This document shows positions 48,103 to 59,833 of a stretch of DNA of 64,000 bases, piece by piece. The notes beneath the pieces were generated by a model, which was not told where the DNA came from, did no database searches, and saw only the letters and a list, made by a program, of their open reading frames with translations. The stretch's first letter is position 1. Each line of letters begins with the position of its first letter. The position numbers and the translations under genes were made by a program. This stretch comes from Parietaria judaica. Taxonomy: Eukaryota > Streptophyta > Magnoliopsida > Rosales > Urticaceae. The stretch lies in the NCBI GenBank assembly GCA_954871525.1, contig OX940860.1, positions 19,624,001 through 19,688,000 on the forward strand, in the 5' to 3' direction.

Positions 48103-49377
48103 ATGCCGCATTCCCATTTTACCCCCACGCGCTTCCTCTCCCTCCTCCTCATCCTCTCCTCCGCCATTCCCGGGCTCGCCCTCAACCTCACCACCCTCCT
48201 CGCCGCCTTCCCGGACCTCTCCGACTTCGCCTCCCTCCTCCTCTCCTCGCCGCCGGAATTCACGGCGGAGATCACGCGCCGCACCTCGCTCACCCTCCTC
48301 GCCGTCCCCAACGCCTACCTCTCCTCCTCGTCCGATCTCACGCGCCGCCTCTCTTCCTCCTCACGCGCCGACGTCCTTCGCTACCACGTCCTCCTGGAAT
48401 ACCTCTCCGAGTCCGACCTCCGCCGAGTCCCCGCTTCGGGCAAGCTCGTGACGACCCTGCTCCAGACCACAGGGCGCGCGTCGAGCAATTTCGGCTCCGT
48501 GAATATCACGCGCGACGCCGTCACGGGGCAGGTCTCGATCCGCTCGCCGGCGCCGTACTCTTCGTCGAACACCACCGTGCTCGGGCTCGTCAAGACGCTG
48601 CCGTACAATGTGAGCGTCTTCGCGGTGAACGCGCTGCTGGTTCCCTACGGATTCGATCTGATGGCGTCGGAGACGCGCCCGCCGCTGGGGCTGAACATCA
48701 CGAAGGCGCTGCTCGACGGGCACAACTTCAATGTGGCGGTCTCGATGCTGGCAGCGTCGGGCGTGGTGGACGAGTTCGAGGCCGACGAGGGTGGCGCGGG
48801 GATCACACTCTTCGTCCCCGTGGACGCCGCGTTTGCTGACCTCCCCTCCACCGTGAGGCTGCAGTCCCTCCCGGCGGAGAAGAAGGCGGTGGTGCTCAAA
48901 TTCCACGTGCTGCATTCCTACTACCCTCTCGGCTCGCTGGAGTCGATCGTGAACCCGGTCCAGCCGACGCTGGCGACGGAGGACATGGGCGCGGGGAGCT
49001 TCACGCTCAACATCTCGCGCGTCAACGGATCGGTGCTCATCGATTCGGGGATCGTGCGCGCGTCGGTGACGCAGACGGTGTTCGATCAAAACCCAGTCGC
49101 CATTTTCGGCGTCTCGGAGGTTTTCCTCCCGAGGGAAATCTTCGGCCGGAGCTCCGTAGTCGCGGCCAAGCCCGGACCCCCCTTCGCCGCAAGCGGCGGA
49201 GCGTACCCGCCGGAGAGTGCGCGCTCGCCGGAGAGCGGAGTTGGGTTCGACGGGCCTTCAGCGTCGCACCTATCGTCGCCGCCGGGACTCGGCGAAGATG
49301 TCCGATCGGAGGCAAATGGTGGCCTGAGATTCGGATTTTCTCTGGTGTGGTGTATAGGGGTGTATCTAGTGGTATGA
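48103..49377 (+). CDS. FLA4: Fasciclin-like arabinogalactan protein 4 (FLA4/SOS5)
   Basis: Cell-surface glycoprotein that supports cell-wall integrity, root growth under salt and seed-coat mucilage adherence. Single exon, 424 residues, close to Arabidopsis FLA4 at about 420. A signal peptide occupies about 1-26 (ending PGLA). Fasciclin domain 1 spans about 28-185 (TLLAVPNAY, LRYHVLLEYLSESDLRRVPASGKLVTTL). Domain 2 spans about 197-350 (ITKALLDGHNFNVAVSMLAASGV, GAGITLFVPVDAAFADLP, VVLKFHVLHSYYPLGSLESI, NPVQPTLATEDMGAGSFTLNISRVNGSVL). Several N-glycosylation sequons (NLT, NIT, NTT, NVS, NIS, NGS) are visible. A Ser/Pro/Ala-rich segment follows, then a hydrophobic tail (FGFSLVWCIGVYLVV) suited to GPI attachment. 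GC-rich codon use contrasts with AT-rich surroundings and produces long shadow frames. The start is the first ATG after the CT leader. Confidence 0.95.
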   Translation: MPHSHFTPTRFLSLLLILSSAIPGLALNLTTLLAAFPDLSDFASLLLSSPPEFTAEITRRTSLTLLAVPNAYLSSSSDLTRRLSSSSRADVLRYHVLLEYLSESDLRRVPASGKLVTTLLQTTGRASSNFGSVNITRDAVTGQVSIRSPAPYSSSNTTVLGLVKTLPYNVSVFAVNALLVPYGFDLMASETRPPLGLNITKALLDGHNFNVAVSMLAASGVVDEFEADEGGAGITLFVPVDAAFADLPSTVRLQSLPAEKKAVVLKFHVLHSYYPLGSLESIVNPVQPTLATEDMGAGSFTLNISRVNGSVLIDSGIVRASVTQTVFDQNPVAIFGVSEVFLPREIFGRSSVVAAKPGPPFAASGGAYPPESARSPESGVGFDGPSASHLSSPPGLGEDVRSEANGGLRFGFSLVWCIGVYLVV

Positions 49378-50315
49378 CGAGATCTCTTTTTTCTTTTTCT
49401 TCTTTTTTTTTTTAATTTTTTTGTATGAATTATTTATTTTTCTCTACTTATTTTTTTCACACGGTGAATTGAATTTGGCTAAAAAGTGGCCCTTTTTATT
49501 TTCTTTACTTATTTTTGGAAACTCGGATTAAATGCCGCAAGTTGTGTCAATGTTTCAATAATTTTTGTATTCGAGAACCCCATTTTTTTGTTGGTATATG
49601 CTTTCAACGATCTACATTTATTTTGTTCAATTTTGTGGACAATGTTCATGTATTTGTATTCAAAAGTTTCATTAATATATTACATTATTACTGGATAAAT
49701 AAAAGTTCAAAGCAATTCCTTGCCTATTGCTGCTGGATAAAGTTGGCTAAAGCTGGCTTTCTTTTTTTGGTTAAATATCTATCCACGGCTCCTTTAATAA
49801 CCTTACCCCAGCTATTAATTTTCCTCTTTCGTATTTTTCAATTAAATTATTGGGATTGTCCTAGGCTCCTAGCCAAACTGATGAAATTAATTGCTCCCTG
49901 AAAATTTTGAAATAATTATAATGACTTTGGTGGCATTAACATTGATTAAAAAAAGACGAAGGGTGAGTCAGCAAATAAGAGAATCCCGATTCCTGGCATT
50001 TCTGCCAGGCCTTTTAAAACCTCGGGGTCAATCCAGAAAGTTTGAAAATTCCGGTAGGGACTTTTGGAGGAAAATGCAGAGTGCGCGGGGGGTGGTGGTG
50101 CAATTAGTGGAAGAGAGTGGATGACAGAAGGGTAATCGGGTGTGGGACCCAGCGTTAGCTAGGAGGAGAGCCAAGTAAAATCTGATGCTTTGCGCGCAGG
50201 CTGCGATGCTGATTGGGCTGACAGGTGGCAGTGTACGGTGCAGATCTATCGACACTATTTCGGAACCCCGGAAATCTACGGTCTCCGTGAACTCATCTTT
50301 TTCAGATAACAAAAA

Positions 50316-50349
<34 letters not shown>

Positions 50350-50586
50350 GATACTTGCCAAAATTAGTGGTACGTTACCTTTCTTTATAATCGATTTATA
50401 TCTGATGTCCGTAGAGCTTGATTTTATATGCCATTTTGGATCTTTGTATAGAGAAACGCACAATGTATCCCGTCCAACAAGGCCGTATCACGCAGATGCG
50501 CCTCTTAAATACGATACGATTTTGCTCGTTTTCTTTTCTTCGAATTAAGAGATGTTCATTTCTACGAGTAGTTGAGTGCCTATGGA
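49378..50586. other. FLA4 3' region and intergenic
   Basis: A T-rich 3' UTR is likely to about 49700. A (TAA)n microsatellite is at 50318-50349. A GC-richer stretch at 49990-50300 has no recognised gene. Confidence 0.45.
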
Positions 50587-50772
50587 CATAGGCGGAACCA
50601 GGAATCGGAGAGAGGGGGCTCAAATTTTTTTATTCTTCTTAAATTCACGTAGTATATACAAAATTAAAAGTACAATATTAAATATTATGAAAATAAACCA
50701 ATAGAAGAAGTTGACGAGAGTTTGAGCGGGAATGGAGAAATTCAGAAAGCAAAAAAAAAAACAAGGGTTCGG

Positions 50773-53700
50773 CCGGGGCGGATCTAAGCCCGGCCCAAAG
50801 GGGGCTATAGTCCCCTCAGCACTTTTGAAAAAACCATTAGAGGAGTAGGCCCAATATTAATTAGCCCCTCCAAAAAAAATATTTCAGCCCCCTATATAAG
50901 GCCAGATGTAAAATAGCCCAAGACCCAAGTCCAATGCTTCAGCCCTAAAGGCTAAAACGTTTCATCCTCTTCCACCAAGGGACCCACACACGGGGTCTCC
51001 CTCATGAGAACCATCTCACGCTTCAGCCCCAGCTCCGCTCCGCCCTCCGCTCCTCCCTCGCGCTCTGACCTGTGCTCTGTACTACTCGCGCTCTGACTTC
51101 GCTCGCTGCTCACTCTTGCCCGACGCGGTGACTCCGGTTCATCCCGTCGTCTGTATTTCATATAAGCTCTCCTCTCTCAAGCTTGTCTCTGGACTCAGAG
51201 CCAGGTAGTTTTATATTTTAAACCCCTAAGAATTTTAGGCTTATCTGCCCTTTATTCAAGTAGTTTTTTCTTTGTTTGGCAAGCTGCTGCAAGTTTTCGT
51301 ATATATAAATAGCATATATAAATTTGTGTGGGTATTGGGCAAGTATTATTCTTCACATATTAACATATCTCACTGAGTGTGTGTTCTTGTATAGTTGTAT
51401 ATTAAATTTTAAAATATTGGCGCAAGTATTATCTTCGCATTTGTTCACTTTTTGTGTGTTTATAAATTATAATGACATATTTTATTTGACACAGAATCAT
51501 TTGCCGAAGCTCGGATCACCACAATCCACAGACCACTGACAATGCTGCATTAACTTAAATTACGGTTCGACACTTCGACTACTGATTAATATTCTAATTC
51601 AACTATTTTTTTTTTGAATTATTAGTTGTGGAATTTGAACTGAATTTATAATTTTATGGTTCTCAGATGAAAACAATCGACGGATTCTTTAAGAGAAAGA
51701 ATGTAGAGAAGAGAGATTGTGCTTCTAACGACGAAGACGTAATTCCTAAAGTACAAAAAATTGAAGAAGAGTTTGATATCAACAAAATACAACGTGATCC
51801 GGGAGAACGGCAACAAATATCGAAGTATCCACCTCACATACGAGATGAAGTTCGGAGAGCTTATATGAAATTAGGCCCGTTTCAACCCAAAGGCCCATAT
51901 CGAAAAATTAAGAGCGGAAAACAGTCAAGAAAATTTCAAGAATCATGGTTCAAGTTATTTCCATCGTGGTTGGAATATTCACCTGAAAAAAATGCAGTGT
52001 TTTGTCTGCCGTGTTTCTTATTCCGAAAAGATAATGCACCTTCTGCAACCAATGCGTTCACAGTTACAGGATTTGACACGTGGAAAAAAGTAAGAAACGG
52101 AGCTAAATGTGCATTCTTGACACATATTGGAAAAGATGCAAATTCAACTCATAATAAAGCCGAGAAAGCTTGGAAAGATCTTTTGGACCAATCATGTCAT
52201 ATCGCAAATAATTTTCAAAAATTTATGACACAAAATATCAAGGACAATCGAATTCGTTTGAAAACTACAATCGATGTCATTCGTTGGCTTACGAAGCAAG
52301 GATTTGCTCTTAGGGGCCATGACGAGTCTGAGGCATCTTTGAATCGTGGAAATTTCTTGGAATTAAGAAGCTTGATCGCTAGCTATAATCCTCAAGTTGA
52401 TGAAGTTTTGAAGAAATCTCCGGGCAATGCGATATATTACTCACCAAATGTTCAAAAAGAAATCCTACAAGTCGTGGGCAATAAAATGAAGAAAAGTATT
52501 CGCGAAGAAATTGGTGATGCGAAGTATTGCTTATTGGTTGACGAAGCTCGGGATATTTCTAAAAATGAGCAAATGTCTATTGTTTTGAGATACGTGGATA
52601 GAGATGGCTTCGTGCAAGAGAGCTTTTTTGGATTGGTTCATATTAGAGATACAAAGGCTTTGACTTTGAGAGATAATATACTTGAGCTACTTTCTCGGCA
52701 CAATCTCGACGTTATGTCTATCCGAGGGCAAGGATATGATGGTGCAAGTAACATGCGTGGGGAATTCAAGGGGTTACAAGCTTTAATATCTCAAGAGTGT
52801 CCGCAAGCTTATTTTGTCCATTGTTTCGCTCACCGTTTGCAATTGGCACTAGTTTCCGCATTACATGGCGTTAATCATGTCAACCGTTTCTTCATCAACT
52901 TAGGTCAGATTATCAACGTTGTTGGTGGATCATGTAAGAGAAGTGACCAATTGAAGGCTGCTCATGTCTCAAATGTTGAGTTTTTACTTGATATCGGGGA
53001 GCTTGAAAGTGGAAGTGGCCAAAATCAAATTGGTTCTCTACAACGAGCTGGCGATACTCGATGGAGTTCTCATTTGAAATCGATTTCAAGCTTGCTCAAC
53101 ATGTATAGTGCAACTTGTGAAGTCTTAATGGTTCTTATTGAAGAAGGAGATGGTCAAGCCGAAATAGCTCACGAGAGCTTGACTTCGATTGAGTTCGTCT
53201 TTATTATGCATATCATGTTGAGAATTTTAGAGATTTCTGATACCTTATGTCAAGCTCTCCAACTTCAATCTCAAGACATTTTAAATGCGATGGCACTTGT
53301 TTCGCGAACAAAAGAGGTTCTTCAAGAGTTGAGAGATGATGGGTGGGAAAAATTAGTGCATGATGTGAGACTTTTTTGTGAAAAAGTCTCATTGGAATTT
53401 CCGGATCTTACAGCTTTTCATAAGCCTAGAAGAGGAAAACCTCGCCATCAACAAGAAAAGACTACAGAGGAGCGTTACTACAAAGCAGGTATTTTTTAAA
53501 GAAAAATTGATAGTTACATAAACATAAGTATATATAGGATTTTTAGTAAATATATTATGGTTGCATATATAGGATTGTCCAACGATGCATGCTTTCACAC
53601 AAGTATTTTCTTTGTTATCTCTGCCAGGTATTTTCTTTGTAGCGATTGATACTCAATTGCACGAGCTTAAGTACAGATTCAATGATAGTGCGACTGAATT

Positions 53701-54507
53701 GATGATTTTGAGTTCTGCTTTAGACCTGAGAGAGATGCGTCTATCATTTAGAGTTGATGATATTTGCAAATTGGTTCATAAATTCTATCCTTCCGACTTT
53801 ATTGAATATGAATTGGTACAACTACGCCCAGAAGTAGTCCAATTTGCTCAAGTTCTTAAACATTCAGAATTTCATGAATTGGAAACTCCTTCTGATCTAT
53901 CTCAATGGATGACAAAGACTAGATGATCAAAGACATGCCCTCTTGTATATAGAGTGATCACTCTTGTTCTCACACTTCCGGTTTCTACTGCTACAACAGA
54001 GCGCTCTTTTTCTGCTATGAGCATTGTGAAGAATACACGTCGAAACAGGATGGAAGATGACTTTTTGTCTGATAGTTTGCTTCTCTACATTGAGAAAGAA
54101 TTAGCGTTGCAAATAAGAACTGATTTTGTTATTGACGATTTTCGCAATATGAAAGAAAGGCGCTCTCAGTTTTGATTAGGTATGTGTTTTAACTTCTAGC
54201 TTCATATTCAATATATTTTTTGGGCATTTGATTGCTTTAATAATTTGATGTTTATTGTTATTGTCCAGAACTTGGTTTTGATCATGCGAATTGGGCTTTT
54301 TGGACAAAGAAATAGAATCTGACGGGCAGTGAAGACAAAATCCAATATATTTTGTAACTATTACCGTTGAATTGTCCGGTATATTTTGTAACTATTACCG
54401 TCGAGTAATCCGATATATTTTGTTACTGTTGTTGTTGAATTATTTGGTATATATTTAATCAAAAAAATTTATAGCCCCCACCAAAATGATTTTCTGGATC
54501 CGCCACT
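50773..54507 (+). mobile_element. Inner hAT element with ZMYM1/TTF-type transposase
   Basis: Flanked by GGGTTCGG on both sides (50765-50772 and 54508-54515). Tips are CCGGGGCGGATCT on the left and, read inversely, AGTGGCGGATCC on the right. The leader has a GC-rich non-coding exon (50950-51210). A short tandem array of TATATTTTGTAACTATTACCG units (54340-54450) lies before the right tip. Length 3735 bp. Confidence 0.82.
51667..54175 (+). pseudogene. hAT transposase, ZMYM1/TTF-zinc-finger type, one in-frame stop
   Basis: Exon 1 is 51667-53488 and exon 2 is 53628-54175. The intron of 139 bp has GT-AG borders and joins AAA GCA G to GT ATT in frame. Features in order: N-terminal motif KTIDGFFKRK; TTF-type finger (SWFKLFPSWLEYSPEKNAVFCLPCFLF); DUF4371 region with catalytic-core phrases LLVDEARDIS, GQGYDGASNMRGEFKGLQ and YFVHCFAHRLQLALV; C-terminal dimerisation LVLTLPVSTATTERSFSAM and DDFRNMKERR. 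The single defect is TGA at 53924-53926, in a position where relatives have a basic residue. Total length would be about 788 codons. The remaining frame is open throughout, so inactivation is recent or the stop is a polymorphism or sequencing error. Confidence 0.85.
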
Positions 54508-56056
54508 GGGTTCGGGTTGATTTTACAGGGGCTGATTGCTAAAGACATGTATTGGACTTGGGCTTAATAGCAATTAAAAATTTGTTGGGGGCGGGGGGGG
54601 GCTGAACACATGCATCACTTGAGTCTAAGAGCAATTAAAAATTGTTTGGGGTGGCTTTAGCCAAGGTGCTCTACAAGGTGCTTCCGCCTTTGTATATGGA
54701 GACATTGGACATTGGCATTGCTAATCCCGATTTAGGGATTAACACCGATATCGAGATCAATAAAACCGATGCTCGGAAATACTAATCTTGTTATAGATTA
54801 ATGACGATGTTGAAATAATACGTACCGCCGAACTTTTTAGTTATCAAGCTCGATATCGGAGTTAGTCCTCCTAAGTCCTACCATGTAACATCCCTGTTAT
54901 TTTATCAGTTTGTAACAATGAGAAGCTATTTTCGGTCTCTAATAACACCATGTTTCTATTCGTTCTAAATGTTTGTAAATCGCACATTAGATACCCGATT
55001 CTCAACTAATGAAGGAGATTAGTATAGAGAAAGGCATTCTAGCTAGCAAGAGATGGCTCCCCAAACGAATTATTACCAAGCCTTCGACACATGTTTATGC
55101 TCAAAATTACCCGGTTCCCTCTAATGATCGGACTACCATTGGAGCCGCCGAGCTTTTTATCCTTATAAAAACTAATGTAAACCCGAGTCCGTAATTTTTT
55201 GTTTTTGTTTCTTGAATTGATATGTCCATACATATAGACAAAAAAATGTGACAAACAAGTCCAAATTGTAAGTGAATGAGTCTGAGAGGAAGTTGATGAT
55301 GTGTGCATTGACCAATATTGAGGATAGGTGGAAATCTTAAATTCTCTTGCAATGCATTACTAAGTTTGAATTGAATGAATTGATGGTAAAAATAAGTACA
55401 TTTATCTGAACCCATGTTACCACGTGACATCTAAAAATGCCGTGCCATGTCTGTCTTTTAAAGTATTTTTCAAACATTATCAGAAATACAACATGAAATT
55501 TGGGGTCCCCAAATAGCATTAAAAAATAAACTCTTTTCTCTATTGATATATGGATAAGTGGGCTGATGGGCAAATCATTTTGTCCATTTTACACTATTAG
55601 GATTCGGATTTTTGTTATATGGCGAACGAGCATAATTTCTCACCACAAATTAATTTTTATTTCTTATTACATCCTTTTTGAAAATATATTTATTTTAAAA
55701 ACTTGCCCTCCAAGCTTATTTTAGTTTCTTTTGTATACTTTTTAAATTTTAAATTTAAGAAACTCACATTGGCCCTTAATTTTAAGCTTAGAACTTTGTT
55801 TTTATTTTTTTGTTATATATATCCTAAAATTTTATTTTTGATAAAAATATACCTTAAAAATAAATGTATTTTTTAAGAAAAATAAAAATTGAAAGTATAA
55901 AGAAGTAAATTTCCCACCCAAATTTAAATAAAAGCTCCAAAAAAATTCATTGGTGGCCAATTTAGTTAGGCCTTTACTTTTAGGCCAAGATAGTTGATGT
56001 TATTGGGCTATGATATTTTAGCCCAATTCTATTAAAGAATGGACCAAGGAGATTTT

Positions 56057-56105
56057 TAGAAGTTCTTATTACCTTTTTTTTTTTTGAGGTAGAAGTTCTT
56101 ATTAC
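56057..56105 (-). mobile_element. Micro-insert: poly(T) tract between direct repeats
   Basis: TAGAAGTTCTTATTAC occurs at 56057-56072 and 56090-56105, a perfect 16-bp repeat around CTTTTTTTTTTTTGAGG (17 bp). Confidence 0.6.
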
Positions 56106-58331
56106 TAATTAGTCTAATTTATGTATCTCATAGCGATGAAAAAAAGCTACATTACTAAAATTTTATTTTCTTGTAAATCAAAGGGGAAGTATTTAATTGT
56201 GATGGGTGAATTAAATGTTGAGTTGTGGAACTTAGTTCAACGGAATCAGTATAAAGTCCTGATACATATTCAACAAGTGATCGATTTTCGAGTATATTGG
56301 CTTGTCGTGGGCGACATTTACACTGGTCGTAGCACAAAAGAGAAAACATGAGAAGAAGAGTTCTAATTGAAGAAAAGACGATAAGCTATCTGCAAGTGAG
56401 CCTACATGTCACATTGAAAGTGAACCAATATAATTTCCTCTCAATGTTTATTTTTTACTTTGTGTTAATTTCCTTATTAGATTTGACATTAGGGCCTAAT
56501 CCTAAAATTTAATGCTTAAATTTCATAGATGAATGTACTTTTTAATTTTCAACCGATTGCTACGGTAAAAAAAATAATTTTTTATTTAGTTAAATGTAAC
56601 ATTATTTTTATTATTGAGTGATACTATTGATGAAGATTATATGATGTTTTCGCATTACAAGATATATATTTTTTATTGACTAATGTTACATACGTGATGC
56701 TATTGAACCTTAAGAGTTTTTGTTTTTGTTTTTTTGATAAAATATACAGCGAAGATACCATTAAATAAAGCTTGTTTGGTTATTTTCAAACTGAGCTTTA
56801 CACGCAATAATTTTCTCATTTTTTTCAATAACTAATGTGGTAGTATTCTCCTCAGATACTTCCATTTGATTTTTGACTAATAAATATGGCGCTTAACAAA
56901 TAGCAATAACTCACGGTCGTTATTATTGTGTCAAATTCAGTGCTAATTGCCTATAGCTTGACAATATATATTCTTATTTTTAGTAGTCTTAGTTTTCAAA
57001 ATTTTGTTGGCAGAGAAACCGTTTTAGTAAAAATTGAATTGTGTGCAAGAAAATCATTATAAATATGCTAGAAAAATGACTTGGCTCATAAACTAGATAT
57101 AGAGTTTGACCGAAACAGAAGAATTTTGGCATAACGTGTTGAATTTGTTAGCGTCAACGAAATTCAATACTTTGTTCGAAGGAAAAAAAATATATCAAGA
57201 TTATTAAATAAGTGGAGACACACCACAGAACAGAATATTTTGAAGATTTTTGAGTGGGACACTGTTGATTTTTGGATTCAGATTTCTTTTCAACAAGAAA
57301 AGGTCAGTGTTATTGACAATTTCATTTTCTGTTTTCTTCATAGTGAAACTCACAAACGTGACACTTCTAGCATAAAATTGGTTTAGTGAACCTCTTAGAA
57401 TTGGTTTAGTGACAAAGGCGATACTTGATTGAGATCTTGCACATACCTCGTTCGATACTCTTTAGACGCAGCAATTAAAGCCACCATAGTAGTCTTCCGG
57501 TTAATTTATAATGCCAAGACCACATGGTTACTAGTCGGGTGAAAAAAATTCCCGAATACTATAGTTATACATATAAAAAACTAATCAAGCTATGAATAAA
57601 CTGGCCATGCTGCGGTGAGTCCGCGACAGCTCCAGCTATGCTTGAGGTCCAGCGCGACCGCCAATGTTATAGTTATCATGCGGTGCCGCCGGTGGTGTTT
57701 GTGAGGGAGAGAAAGTAGGTTTTAGGGAAAAAAAAATAGAAGGGCCATATTTTCCAAGTTTGCCAAAAACATATTTTTTATTCGTACTCCTTTAGTTATG
57801 CTGCAAACTTAGGTTAATCGCACAATAAAATTATAATGGAAGGACCATTTCTACTATAACTTTGGTGTAATACGAAGATATAGTCTTTACCGTTAATTAA
57901 ATTGGGAAGATATTGATTTTCTTTAATAGGAAATTGCATTGAGAAGCTTCGCTCACAAAACTACGAAAACAGTGTTGGATGTTTACGTTTGAAAGTTCCA
58001 GTAAGGCAACAACTAATCAAGACGACGTGAACTTAATTTGTTGTAGAACTCAAGTTCTAAAAATGGAAAGGTTTGTATTTTGTACACCTAGTTAGTCTAA
58101 TAAATAAATATCATAATATTTTCTCAAATTTATTAATATATTTCTCACTTGTAACAAAATTGTTGTAATAAAGTGTATAATAATTAAGTCAGAATACCCC
58201 AAAAATTGAAACAACCATCAATAAAACTAAAAAAAAAAAACTAATCAACACAAAATAGCATTTTTGACATATCTAAAACTGAGTAACACCCATTTATTCA
58301 ACCTAAATAAACCCTGAAAGATCACTCAAGT

Positions 58332-58425
58332 TATAAATTTCCTCTACCGTCAGCCCTAGCACTATGACGAGCCAGAGCATCAACAACTCCTTTATTCACC
58401 TCTATGTAAAATTGACTGATATTGA
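58332..58425 (-). pseudogene. RNase H-like fragment (RVT_3 type), retrotransposon or domesticated
   Basis: The minus strand reads DFNISQFYIEVNKGVVDALARHSARADG, close to the end of the plant RNase H-like domain carried by many LINEs (the VADALAR motif). Only about 30 codons are readable before a stop, and upstream homology is not evident. Confidence 0.35.
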
Positions 58426-58656
58426 AATCCATAAACGATAATATTTTTAAAATGATAGTGAAGATAACTCTAAAAAAGATATTTGCTTAAAAATCCCATT
58501 TCGTCGTAAATGGATATGGGAGAAGAACACACAATGATAAAAAAAAAAAAAAACAATATTCAATAAAATTATATCGGTGAAGATACTAAACATGTCTCGA
58601 CGATGATCAGATTCGGGTTATAAATTCTAGAATTTGTGGATATAAAGAGATGGGAG

Positions 58657-59825
58657 TACAGCTGCAGCTGGCGACGTCGCGGCGAGTCGCGACCAAATCG
58701 CCAAAAATCGCGACTCGTGCAGCTCGCGATTTGTCGCGACTCGTTGGGCGGTGTTTGCGGCATGTGTACCTGCTTTCTTGAAATATTTATTTTAGTACTT
58801 TTTACCCGAATTTAATTATCAAACTTTATCAATTATTTCAAAATTATATTTAAGTATGTTAATTATTTAAAATTATTATCTATAATTTATTTTTTTCAAA
58901 ATTAATATTTAAGTATGTTATTATTTATTATTTTGTAACATATTAATAATCTTGATTTTTATTGTTAATTTTTAATTTGTAACATATGTTAATAAATATT
59001 AGTTTGTAACATATTAATAATTTTAACAAATTTAATTAACATATAAATAAATATGACAAGACGAGATATTTAAAAAAAAAAAGTTGTATTATTCATTATG
59101 AATATTACAATAAGGTGGAAGAAAGCTGTAAATATTCAGTGTAAATATTACAAGATGCCTCACTAAAACATCTCTTGTAAAACCCTCCTTAGGGACATAA
59201 AACCAAGAGAGGAAAGAGCACATCATTGGCGGTTACTTTGCATCACTCGGGGAATAAGGCGTTAAACCTTTCAGTCATTAGCTCCAGTTCGGTTTGGTCG
59301 GACCGTTCGGCAATCACGGGGTTGTGGAACATCAAATCATTCAACACCACTATTTGCTCGACGTGTGTGTTGGTGGTTGACGCCCTCCGGTCGTTTATGA
59401 CATACTGAGCCGTACTGAATGCGCTCTCCGAAGCAACGCTTGAAATGGGGATGGACAGTATATCCCTCGTCATTCTCGCCAATATCGGGAATCTATCCCT
59501 TTGATTCTTCCACCACTTGATCACATCGAACTCAGCTGAATCATCGTCGAACCGTAGGCCGTAGTACCGCTTCACTTCTTCCGGTGCGCCTTCCGGTTAT
59601 TTACGCCACAAAGAAACACAACTTTTTCCCTCAAACGAATCGATGACGTGGCACAATGTGAGCCGTCGATCGTGAAACGCGGATTGCCACCTCCCCCATC
59701 GCGATTCAGCCACGTGTTCGCGATCCATCGCGATTCCCGCCATTCCATCGCGATTCGTCGTGATTCCCGAGCTCGCGTCGCGACTCGTCGCGAGATGAAC
59801 AGTTGCGTCCCGAGTTTCAACTCTA
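58657..59825 (-). mobile_element. hAT deletion derivative with TCGCGA subterminal repeats
   Basis: Flanked by GATGGGAG on both sides (58649-58656, 59826-59833). Tips are TACAGCTGCAGC and the inverse TAGAGTTGAAAC, diverged but alignable to the TAGAGCTGCACA tip of the MITE at 30887. Both ends carry dense TCGCGA/ATCGCGA motifs (58670-58745, 59695-59800). The interior keeps the 3' end of a transposase gene on the minus strand. Confidence 0.82.
59243..59575 (-). pseudogene. C-terminal fragment of hAT transposase
   Basis: About 110 residues covering the hAT dimerisation domain: FDVIKWWKNQRDRFPILARMTRDILSIPISSVASESAFSTAQYVI, then DRRAS...VEQIVVLNDLMF. The frame stays open to TAA at its end. The N-terminal zinc finger and catalytic core are missing and the sequence upstream passes directly into subterminal repeats, so this is an internal-deletion product. 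Confidence 0.85.
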
Positions 59826-59833
59826 GATGGGAG

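Larger units (their letters stand above)
50587..54692. mobile_element. Outer hAT-type element, host of a second hAT
   Basis: Tips CATAGGCGGAACCAGG and the inverse CAAAGGCGGAAGCACC are flanked by CCTATGGA (50579-50586) and TATATGGA (54693-54700), 6 of 8 matching. Without the inner insertion it would be only about 360 bp, a MITE of the family seen at 7522-7688. Confidence 0.7.
54693..58656. other. Long intergenic region with few features
   Basis: Holds a micro-insert at 56057-56105 and a possible RNase H fragment at 58332-58425. A small GC-rich patch at 57600-57720 has no clear ORF. ORFs of 60-110 codons near 55000-55570 and 56120-56350 do not resemble known families. Confidence 0.45.

Noticed and set aside
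48361..49089. 242-codon minus-strand frame and a 331-codon plus frame over FLA4
   Set aside because: They are shadows of the GC-rich FLA4 exon, with Arg/His/Pro-rich low-complexity translations.
57600..57720. GC-rich patch as a possible exon
   Set aside because: No open frame longer than about 35 codons and no recognisable protein in any frame.
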